Source: Myxococcales bacterium (GTDB lineage: Bacteria; Myxococcota_A; UBA9042). From it: a stretch of DNA of 49,578 nucleotides. Under the pieces are notes generated by a model. The model saw nothing but the letters and a program-made list of their open reading frames with translations. It was not told where the DNA came from and did not search any database. The translations under genes were made by a program, and so were the position numbers. Shown here in pieces: positions 41,342-48,368 of the stretch (position 1 is the first letter of the stretch; the number at the start of each line of letters is the position of its first letter). The stretch lies in contig SHZD01000015.1 of the NCBI GenBank assembly GCA_009692465.1, positions 1 to 49,578 on the forward strand. Reading direction: 5' to 3'.

Positions 41342-43660
41342 CTAGTTGCCAACGGCCAAGCCAGCGCCACCGGCATAGCCGTAGCTGACGTCTTTGTCGT
41401 AGCCATAGACCACCAGTCCACCCTTTTTGGTCAGCTGCAAGCGATGGGCGCCGGCTGGCATCGCCAAGCGAGCGACTTGCCAGCCTGAGTTCATAATCGG
41501 GGTAAAACTCGCCGCAGTCACCGCTTTGCCGTCGAGCAGGGCCAGCGCATCGGTCGGCATGACCACGTTGACGAAGTTCAACTTGTATTTGTCGGGGACC
41601 AAGAAAATGTAATCGTCCAAGAACTGCGAGGTCGCCACCCCCAAAATCAGCGACGGGTCGCCGATCGGTGCACACAAGCTCGAAATGCCAGCTGGAACGC
41701 AGTTGCCCACAAATCCATACTTGCTCTTGCACTGGTCGCCGGTGGTGCAGGTGCCGCCTTCGGTGACCACGGTGGCGTACGATGACGCCATATATTGGGC
41801 CACCAACACCGGCTTGGTCGCGGTCAGGATAAAGTCTTTGTCCGTTTGAAATTCATGCCATTGCCCCTTGTTCAACACCGGAATCGCCGAGCCGATGTAG
41901 GGCTTGACGTTGATGGTGGTGCCGTCCTGCACGGCCAAGATGCGCCAGGCGTCCAGTTCTTTGCCGCGCGGCGACAAGCGAGTGCCGACATACGAAGTGC
42001 CCAAGGTGTTGATCGGAAACATTTGTTCTTCCAAATGGTCGGCGCAACACGCCGAAGTGCAGCCGGTGTCGGCGGCGCAGGTCTGCGGCACCAAGCCATT
42101 GGAAGAACTGGCGCAAATCTTGCCGCCCTTGGAGTATTGCACGCAGCTGCCGGTGTCGGGCGAGTTGGAAGCTTCCGAGCCGCCAAACACCGCGACGGGG
42201 CGATCCGCTTCGACCAGCGTGCCGCTGAGATCGCCATTGAGCGGATCGTCGCTTTCAATATTGAGCGCTTGGCCCTGTTGGAGCACAAAATTGGCGGGCA
42301 CTTTGGGTTGCATGACCGGCACCGACGGGCTGCCCAACGTCTTGCAGGTGGCCGTGACTTTGACCTTGGTGTCGCCGGGCTGGGTGGCAATGACATTGAG
42401 GTAACTGCGGTATTTATTGGCCAATTGCTTGCGGGTCAGGATGTAATAGTTTTCGCCCAACGCGGTGGTCGGCAACAGCAAGCTGGCGTCGTTGGAGAAA
42501 ACCCCAGCATTATCCAAGGGATTAAACTGGTAAGCCACAATCGGCTGGGTCGCTTTGATCCGGTAGACCATCTCATTGATGGTGCTGCCGTCTTGATTCT
42601 GATTGGCAACGCCCCACGATTTATCTGGCAAATTGATGACTTGCAAGCCTTTGCCCGGAACCGTGAAGTCCTTTTTCTTGAACTTGGGCGTCGCTTCTTT
42701 GCCCAGGGACACGCTTACGGTGGCTGGATTGTCCGAGGTGTTGGAGACCACCACCGCAAACTGCTTGTTTTGGGCGTCGTAGCTGCCTTCAATGGCATTG
42801 TCGAGGTCAACCGCCCAAAAATCGCAGCCCACGTAAGTATTGGATTTGACGTCGCCTGCACAGGCATTGACACACAAGCCACCCAAGCACGTCAGGCCCT
42901 TTTTGCTGCAATCTTCCTCGACATCCATAGCGTTGCCGTCATTGCTGCACGCCATGGCGACGTCGCCGTTGCATTGCTTGGTGCCGGGCACGCACACCAA
43001 GCACTTCTTGTTTTGGCAGACGGCCTCGCCCGCGCAAGCCTCGATAATCGTGGACGAATCGCCGGTCGCGTCGCATTTGCGCAAATTCTTGGAGGGCAGA
43101 CCGGTTTGCCCAGGTTCGCAAAACGTGCTGCCCGGCTCGCAGGACTTGCACGAACCGCCTACACAGGTGGGCTTTTCATCCGGGCATTTTTCGGTGGTGG
43201 TCGACTTGCCATCGGCATTGCAGGTGACCAGAAACAAGCCATCGCACGACGTTTCGGTTGGCTTGCAGGCAAACACGATGCACTTGTTCTTTTCGCAGTG
43301 GCCGGTGTCGACGCAGTGGCTGTCGAACAGGCACTGGACGCATTGTTTGAGCGAAATGGCGCAGAACGGGGCATTGGCCTCATTCTTGCACGCCGCAGTG
43401 GTGGTACACGCTGGACCTTCGTAGGTGTCCGGTTGCTCGGTGGCGCTATCGGCGTCTGGCCCCACTTGTTCATCGCCGGCCGTCGTTGTGGTGTCCGCTG
43501 CGTCTTTCTTGCTGACGATGTCGAGGCCCGGATCGTCGGTGTCCGTTACGCCGGTGCCGGCGGCCGGTGGACTGCTCGATCCCCCTTGGATGCAGCCCGC
43601 CAGCACTGTTGCTGCCAACAGCAGCGCCGCCATCTGTAGCCAAGGAACTGCTGCTCGCAT
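41342..43660 (-). CDS. Lipoprotein with Cys-rich region and IgGFc-binding-type domain
   Basis: 772 aa from ATG 43660 with GGAGG upstream. Lipoprotein signal MRAAVPWLQMAALLLAATVL with lipobox LAGC (Cys23). A Thr/Asp-rich linker is followed by a Cys-rich region (about 80-285: CVQCLFDSHC, CKSCEPGSTFC, CVPGTKQCNGDVAMACSNDG), then from about 295 a large beta-rich domain. It opens VGCDFWAVDLDNAIEGSYDA and continues FAVVVSNTSDNPATVSVS, QVINLPDKSWG, YQFNPLDN, LLLPTTALGENYYILTRKQ and GTSYVGTRLSPRG, typical of the IgGFc-binding N-terminal domain (PF17517 type) seen in myxobacterial surface proteins. Surface exposed; ligand unknown. Repeat A4 lies immediately before its RBS. Confidence 0.9.
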   Translation of the reverse strand: MRAAVPWLQMAALLLAATVLAGCIQGGSSSPPAAGTGVTDTDDPGLDIVSKKDAADTTTTAGDEQVGPDADSATEQPDTYEGPACTTTAACKNEANAPFCAISLKQCVQCLFDSHCVDTGHCEKNKCIVFACKPTETSCDGLFLVTCNADGKSTTTEKCPDEKPTCVGGSCKSCEPGSTFCEPGQTGLPSKNLRKCDATGDSSTIIEACAGEAVCQNKKCLVCVPGTKQCNGDVAMACSNDGNAMDVEEDCSKKGLTCLGGLCVNACAGDVKSNTYVGCDFWAVDLDNAIEGSYDAQNKQFAVVVSNTSDNPATVSVSLGKEATPKFKKKDFTVPGKGLQVINLPDKSWGVANQNQDGSTINEMVYRIKATQPIVAYQFNPLDNAGVFSNDASLLLPTTALGENYYILTRKQLANKYRSYLNVIATQPGDTKVKVTATCKTLGSPSVPVMQPKVPANFVLQQGQALNIESDDPLNGDLSGTLVEADRPVAVFGGSEASNSPDTGSCVQYSKGGKICASSSNGLVPQTCAADTGCTSACCADHLEEQMFPINTLGTSYVGTRLSPRGKELDAWRILAVQDGTTINVKPYIGSAIPVLNKGQWHEFQTDKDFILTATKPVLVAQYMASSYATVVTEGGTCTTGDQCKSKYGFVGNCVPAGISSLCAPIGDPSLILGVATSQFLDDYIFLVPDKYKLNFVNVVMPTDALALLDGKAVTAASFTPIMNSGWQVARLAMPAGAHRLQLTKKGGLVVYGYDKDVSYGYAGGAGLAVGN

Positions 43661-43672
43661 CGCGACCTCCGC

Positions 43673-43813
43673 TTAGGAACTATCCTGAAATAACTCGATC
43701 GATCTGGGCAACACAGGAGCGGCAAGTCGGCCTTTGCGGACGCGAGCTTAGCGACCAACAAAGCAAGCAAATGGAACCAGTCCCAGAATGACTTACTGTG
43801 GGACAGTTCCTTA
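43673..43813 (-). repeat. Dispersed repeat family A, copy A4
   Basis: 141 bp in inverted orientation, TTAGGAACTATCCTG to GGGACAGTTCCTTA, with the inverted core CGACCAACAAAGCAAGCAAA. It ends 12 bp upstream of the IgGFc-type start codon, directly next to its RBS. Confidence 0.92.
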
Positions 43814-43973
43814 CCGCGTATCCATCAGTGCGTACTCAGTGCTGCGTACCCAAAAAAACTGCAGCCACGCCCTACACGGCTCTGGCGGCCGAATCGCACA
43901 CCGTAGCAGAAGTTAGCAGGTGAGGCCACGGTGTTCAGCACCCACAGCTTAGCGGCTCAGATCACTCACTGAG

Positions 43974-44126
43974 CCCCAAATTCACCACCGAAATTCCCCG
44001 CGGCCCCCGATTTGGGATGCAGATCAAGGAGCAAGGAGCTTTTCTGTCAGGGGCGTACTCTCGTCCGTCCCTGACAGAAAAGTGACGCAGTGACGCCCAG
44101 ATGCACCCAAAGCGGGGGATCGCGGG
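43974..44126 (+). repeat. Dispersed repeat family B, copy B3
   Basis: CCCCAAATTCACCACCGAAA, CCCCGATTTGGGATGC and CACCCAAAGCGGGGGATCGC frame a perfect 14-bp hairpin: CTTTTCTGTCAGGG (44039-44052) with CCCTGACAGAAAAG (44069-44082). Confidence 0.88.
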
Positions 44127-44256
44127 AGCAGCCAGACCTTGACAGTCATCCCCTGCCGAACCTAGCCTGATTTGCTCGTCGTCAACGGCTGGCCTTTGGT
44201 TCAATCGGGCCACTGTGGGCCATCCAGCCTCACCCAATCGCCAGGACCCGCGCGCC

Positions 44257-45195
44257 ATGACTGCAACTCAAACTGGCGCCCAATCCGCCGCCTCGCCTGC
44301 CACCGCCCAGGTCAGCTACGCCCAAATTGTCGACGCCGATGACCCGCGCATCCTCGGCATGCACGCGCTGATGAGCCGGACCTTTGACCCCGCCGAGCTC
44401 GATACGCTGGAGGTCACCCGTGCGGAATTGCGCGACCATCCCGGTCGGCACTTGGTGTTTGTCGCCTACGATGCCCACAGCGGCGACGTGGTTGGCTATG
44501 CGACCGGAGCGCTAGTCTCTCTGCGCGACAGCGGCCAACAGCAGGTGGAGAATCAAGTTTTTGTGTGTGGCTGCTATCTCGACCGCGATCCGCGCTACCG
44601 GGGTCACGCCATCGGCGAGCGCCTGTTCGAACTGCGCCAGCACGCCGCACGGCTGGACGCGGAGCGCATGGGCCTACGCCTAGTGGGCTATTTGGCGGAA
44701 TGCTCCGACAAAGAAGGGTTTTTCAATCGCATGTCGGCAAAACGCCTGTATGTGAAGTCTGAAACTGAGCACTATGTCGAGCTGCCCTACCACCAGCCGC
44801 CGACCCATTGGGACGCTCTGGGCCACGCGGTTGGACCGGTTGCAGGTGAGGCCAGTGCCCCAAGTGGCGCGCCCGAACACTTGATGTTCGCCCCACCGGC
44901 TGGCCAGCCCCTGCCGAAAACCGTCGCTGTCACTGTCCTGCTACAGATGGTGCGCGGCTTGTTCTGGTACAACTCGCGCGAAAACCACTTTCTGACCAAC
45001 GGCACTTCAGACGCGCTGAAGCGCTTGCATGGCACGGTCGACGCCTTTGAGCAGGCGCTGGAGACCCTGTGTGCGCAGGCTGCCGACGGTCAGCTGATCT
45101 TGTTGTCCAAACTGGAGCGCGAACAGCTAGCTGCGCAAGGTGCCACTTTTGCGGAGCACCACCGGCGGCCCAAAGTCGGCAGCGGAACAGGTTAA
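44257..45195 (+). CDS. GNAT-superfamily acetyltransferase-like protein with C-terminal extension
   Basis: 312 aa from ATG 44257. The N-terminal 190 residues show the GNAT pattern: FDPAELDTLEVTRAELRDHP, LVFVAYDAHSGDVVGYATGA, VFVCGCYLDRDPRYRGHAIG (acetyl-CoA pyrophosphate loop, R/Q-x-x-G-x-A/G variant) and GFFNRMSAKRLYVKSE. The C-terminal 125 residues (KTVAVTVLLQMVRGLFWYNS...) are unfamiliar, with a helical stretch and no membrane segment. The acceptor substrate cannot be predicted. It stands alone between repeat B3 and the channel gene, which converges on it. Confidence 0.8.
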   Translation: MTATQTGAQSAASPATAQVSYAQIVDADDPRILGMHALMSRTFDPAELDTLEVTRAELRDHPGRHLVFVAYDAHSGDVVGYATGALVSLRDSGQQQVENQVFVCGCYLDRDPRYRGHAIGERLFELRQHAARLDAERMGLRLVGYLAECSDKEGFFNRMSAKRLYVKSETEHYVELPYHQPPTHWDALGHAVGPVAGEASAPSGAPEHLMFAPPAGQPLPKTVAVTVLLQMVRGLFWYNSRENHFLTNGTSDALKRLHGTVDAFEQALETLCAQAADGQLILLSKLEREQLAAQGATFAEHHRRPKVGSGTG

Positions 45196-45231
45196 GCGCG
45201 AGCCGATCGGGCGGGTGGGGTCGACAGCGGA

Positions 45232-46368
45232 CTAGCGGCCGAACAGCACTGGCACCAACAACGCAATGATCGCGGCCAAATACAGGCCAGTGCCCAGAAC
45301 CATGCCGCGGCGATTCAGTTTTTCTGCGCCTTCCGTGTTGCCGTTATCGACCAAGCGAGTGCCGCGCACGACTAAGGTAAATCCAAATATCACAAATAAA
45401 TACGTGGCGATGTAGACCTTGTCGATCAGGACCAAGTAGGCGACTTCGGGCAAGTTATCGTTCATGGTCATTTGCAGCGCCACCACAGTCAGCAGCGAAG
45501 TCACACCCAGCTCCACCCGTGAATCGACGTATTGCGCGCCAAACAAGAACATCATCGAGGCCACCAACACCACGCACAGCACCGGCAACAGCATCTTGAT
45601 CGCCTGTGGCACCATCGGCCGCTCAATCTTGAGCTCGATGCGCCCGCGCGAAAACGCGTCGTGGCCGGCCACCCGCACGTCGCCAAAGTTGGTTTCGTAC
45701 TTTTGGGTATTGACCGTAAAGCTGCCTTTGCCAATTTCAAAACCCGGCAACCGCAGCGCGGGGTTGATTTTGATCGGAACCTTATCGGGGACATAGCGCA
45801 ACGCGGTCGCTGCCAAATTGGAGTCCTCAAACTCGATAAACAGCGTTTGGCGGTCGAACGGGTAGTTGTACAGCGGCAGCTTGCACGAAAAGCGGCCCTG
45901 AACGTGAATGACGTTGTACAGCTCGCCCGTCGGCATTTTTTCGGCCTTTTCATAGTCGTTGGTGCGGGTGTGGCCCCACAGCTCGGACGGGTTGTTGAAC
46001 TCGAGCGTCGCCAGTGGATCGATTTCGGCGTCTTTCCAGCGAAACCACAGGTACAGGTCGGCGGCAAAGGTGTGGGTCTTCAGATCGAGGCTTTGGATAT
46101 CATTGAGGTAGGCCCCGACGATCACCTCTTCGGGCACCCCTGATTCGGCCTTTTCGGCTGGCTCCCCTGTACCAGGCTGAGCCGAGGCCGGCGCGGCGCC
46201 TTCTTCGGTCGCTGCGGCTGGCGACGCGGCTTCTGCTGCTGCGGTAGGCGTCGCCTCTTGGCCGCCTTGAACTTGAGCCTGCGCGGCGAAGGCAAAAAGT
46301 GGAATTCCTAGCATAATAACGTATTTGCGCATACCACGCAGGCGTGCCAGCTTGGATGTGTAGGTCAT
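45232..46368 (-). CDS. Prokaryotic pentameric ligand-gated ion channel homologue
   Basis: 378 aa from ATG 46368, fixed by AAGGAG six bases upstream; the track start at 46812 runs through repeat DNA. Signal peptide to about residue 32, an Ala/Pro/Glu-rich linker (33-77), then an extracellular beta domain (78-250) with YLNDIQSLDLKTHTFAADLY and the signature loop FSCKLPLYNYPFDRQTL. Compare YPFDSQTL in the Gloeobacter channel GLIC. Four helices follow: M1 259-276, pore-lining M2 285-302 (VELGVTSLLTVVALQMTM), the M2-M3 loop NDNLPEVAY, M3 314-335 and M4 356-376. Cys162 sits at the first Cys-loop position while the second (176) is Leu. Probably an inner-membrane channel gated by an unknown ligand or protons. 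Confidence 0.9.
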   Translation of the reverse strand: MTYTSKLARLRGMRKYVIMLGIPLFAFAAQAQVQGGQEATPTAAAEAASPAAATEEGAAPASAQPGTGEPAEKAESGVPEEVIVGAYLNDIQSLDLKTHTFAADLYLWFRWKDAEIDPLATLEFNNPSELWGHTRTNDYEKAEKMPTGELYNVIHVQGRFSCKLPLYNYPFDRQTLFIEFEDSNLAATALRYVPDKVPIKINPALRLPGFEIGKGSFTVNTQKYETNFGDVRVAGHDAFSRGRIELKIERPMVPQAIKMLLPVLCVVLVASMMFLFGAQYVDSRVELGVTSLLTVVALQMTMNDNLPEVAYLVLIDKVYIATYLFVIFGFTLVVRGTRLVDNGNTEGAEKLNRRGMVLGTGLYLAAIIALLVPVLFGR

Positions 46369-46477
46369 TTGCTGCTCCTTGGGACCGGTGACAAAAAAAG
46401 TCGTTCTGTCATGGGTCCGTTTGCTGGTTAAGTCGGTCGCAAGTTCGCGTCTTTGCAAGACGACTCTGTACTCTGAT

Positions 46478-46529
46478 GCTGTGCTCCGGTGCTGTGCTCC
46501 GGTGCTGTGCTCCGGTTCTGTGCTCCGGT
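46478..46529. repeat. 13-bp tandem repeat, four copies
   Basis: Four copies of GCTGTGCTCCGGT, the last with one change, between the channel gene and repeat A5. Not divisible by three and not coding. Confidence 0.95.
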
Positions 46530-46565
46530 TGAATACCAGCGATCGAATTGTTTGGTCGCAAATCC

Positions 46566-46706
46566 TTAGGAACTGTCCTCCACTAACTCGATCGATCTGG
46601 GCAACACAGGAGCGGCGAGTCGGCCTTTGCGGACGCGAGCTTAGCGACCAACAAAGCAAGCAAACGGAACCAGTCCCGCAATGACTTATTCTGGGACAGT
46701 TGTTTA
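46566..46706 (-). repeat. Dispersed repeat family A, copy A5
   Basis: 141 bp in inverted orientation, TTAGGAACTGTCC to GGACAGTTGTTTA, nearly identical to A4 in its interior (CTCGATCGATCTGGGCAACA...CGACCAACAAAGCAAGCAAA). Confidence 0.92.
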
Positions 46707-46997
46707 GCCAAGAATCAGGGCGCGCAAGCAAAAGTGGCTTGCGCGAGCACAGGGCCGCGCGCAGGCGCCAAAGGTGAATGGTCAATCCTAGACGAACTGC
46801 ATTGCCTTGCAAGTGGTGAGAGAATTGTCTTTAATATTGACGACTACGGGCGCTGGTTGCCGCGACCAGTGCGATCGTTCGGTCGCAACCGCAACCACGG
46901 CATTAATCACAAACCAATGATATCAATAGTAAAACTGTTCAGCTCCCGCGCCAGCGCCGCATGGTTGTTTGCAGGTCGCCAACGACGACGGCACTGG

Positions 46998-48368
46998 CTA
47001 GTCACCGGCGGGTACGGTGGGCGTGGCTGCTGGCGCTGACTTTTCGGCATTTTTCCAGGGCGACCGCCCCGTGGCCTTGGTGAAGGCGTGGTAGCCGACC
47101 CAACGCAGCGGTTCGGGCGGAATTCCACCGGGGCGGTACATGTAAAATGCATACTTGCGCCACGGATCGTGATTGCCCTGATACAGGTCCGCCAACACTT
47201 TGCCGGCCAGATTGGCCAGCACAATGCCATGGCCGCTGTAGCCCAGCGCGTAGTACACGTTGGCGTGGCTGCCCATGACGCCCATCGCACAGTGCCGCGC
47301 CAACGTCAGGCCGAGCGGGCCACACCAGCGATAACCGATCTCGACACCGGCCAAATCGGGAAAGTAACCGCCGAGCGACGCCTTGAGCGCGCGCCCAGCT
47401 ACGTCGTCGATGGTCACGCTGCTCGCGGTCCGATTGCCGTAGTGGTAGCCGTAGGCGTGATTGCTGCCGCCGCCAAACAAGACGCGGCGCTCGCTGTCGA
47501 CGCTGCAGTAGGCAATGCGCGCCTGATCGTCCGAAAATGCGGTTGCGCTGCCAAATGCACTGGCCAGCAGCTCGGCCGGCAGTGGTCTGGTGGCAATGAC
47601 ATGCGAGATCACCGGCAGAATTCCGGTGCGGAAATACCCCAGCCGCGGCGTATACCCGTTGGTCGCCAGCACGACAGCCTTGGCGGTGATCTGGGCGTTG
47701 GCAGTCTGCAAGTGCACGACCTTGCCCTCGGCAATGCGCGTGATCGGTGTATCCTCATAGATCGCCACGCCTTGGCCTTGCAGGACCGGCCGCAGCCCGC
47801 GAATCAGGTCGACGCCGTTGAGCACGCCCTCGGTTGGGTCCACCACCGTGCCCGCCGCCCCGCGCGCGCGCAACACCGCGTTGAGTTGGCCTGACGGAAT
47901 GAACTTGAGCGGCAAACCAAGCGCGGCCAGCTTTTCAACGCGTTGGTGGGCGTACTCAGCCTCTGCAGCGGTGGTCGACACCTTGTAGCTGCCTTCGCGG
48001 CGCATCCGCACGTTTAGACCGTGGCGGTCGATCAGCCGCTGCAAGTCGTCCATCGCTGCCGTCGTCAGTTGATGCTCGCGCACCACTTGCTGCAGATCCT
48101 CGCTGTCCGCCGCAATGCCATTGAGCATCATGCCGCCGCTGCGACCGCTGGCGCCGTTGCCCAAGCGCTTGCCTTCGAACAAGGCGATCCCCAATTGCGG
48201 CAGGCGCCGGCTCAGCTCGTAGGCGGTCGATACGCCAGTAAAGCCGCCGCCGATGATCGCGACGTCCACCTGCAGGTCGCGTGTCAGTGCTGGCGCTGGC
48301 TGGTCGGGCGCGGCACCGGCCAACCACACCGATTGATTGTCGTCAAAAGTCTGACTGCTCCACGACAC
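46998..48368 (-). CDS. DAO-type FAD-dependent oxidoreductase (PuuB-like)
   Basis: 456 aa from GTG 48368, which shares one base with the upstream aldehyde dehydrogenase stop (TAGTG) and has AGGGG seven bases upstream; the track start at 48659 is inside that gene. FAD-binding motif VDVAIIGGGFTGVSTAYELS near residue 35, then GNGASGRSGGMMLNG, a substrate domain and the closing YALGYSGHGIVLANLAGKVL. The layout matches D-amino-acid oxidase-fold amine oxidases such as gamma-glutamylputrescine oxidase, sarcosine oxidases and glycine oxidase. Coupling with an aldehyde dehydrogenase fits a route in which an amine is oxidised to an aldehyde and then to an acid; putrescine-type degradation is plausible but unproven. 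Confidence 0.9.
   Translation of the reverse strand: MSWSSQTFDDNQSVWLAGAAPDQPAPALTRDLQVDVAIIGGGFTGVSTAYELSRRLPQLGIALFEGKRLGNGASGRSGGMMLNGIAADSEDLQQVVREHQLTTAAMDDLQRLIDRHGLNVRMRREGSYKVSTTAAEAEYAHQRVEKLAALGLPLKFIPSGQLNAVLRARGAAGTVVDPTEGVLNGVDLIRGLRPVLQGQGVAIYEDTPITRIAEGKVVHLQTANAQITAKAVVLATNGYTPRLGYFRTGILPVISHVIATRPLPAELLASAFGSATAFSDDQARIAYCSVDSERRVLFGGGSNHAYGYHYGNRTASSVTIDDVAGRALKASLGGYFPDLAGVEIGYRWCGPLGLTLARHCAMGVMGSHANVYYALGYSGHGIVLANLAGKVLADLYQGNHDPWRKYAFYMYRPGGIPPEPLRWVGYHAFTKATGRSPWKNAEKSAPAATPTVPAGD

Larger units (their letters stand above)
43661..44256. other. Divergent intergenic region filled by repeats A4 and B3
   Basis: 596 bp without a credible gene. It holds repeat A4 (43673-43813), about 160 bp with no clear feature, repeat B3 (43974-44126) and a short leader for the GNAT gene. 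Promoters for both flanking genes must lie here, in or between the repeats. Confidence 0.75.
46369..46997. other. Long intergenic region upstream of the channel gene
   Basis: 629 bp. It holds a C-like structured segment (46380-46475: GACA/TGTC hairpin, GGGTCC, GGTCGCAAGTTCGCGTC, GTCTTTGCAAGAC), the 13-bp array, repeat A5, then about 290 bp of AT-richer sequence with no recognised gene. The track ORF 46734-47039 ends inside the oxidoreductase gene and shows no family signature. Promoter elements for the channel gene should lie here, but none is convincing. Confidence 0.6.

Noticed and set aside
41795-43639. 614-aa plus-strand ORF opposite the IgGFc-type lipoprotein gene
   Set aside because: Antisense shadow of a GC-rich gene. 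The minus frame has a signal peptide, lipobox, RBS and domain similarity; the plus frame has none.
46734-47039. 101-aa plus-strand ORF upstream of the channel gene
   Set aside because: GTG start without RBS, no recognisable domain, and its end overlaps the oxidoreductase gene.
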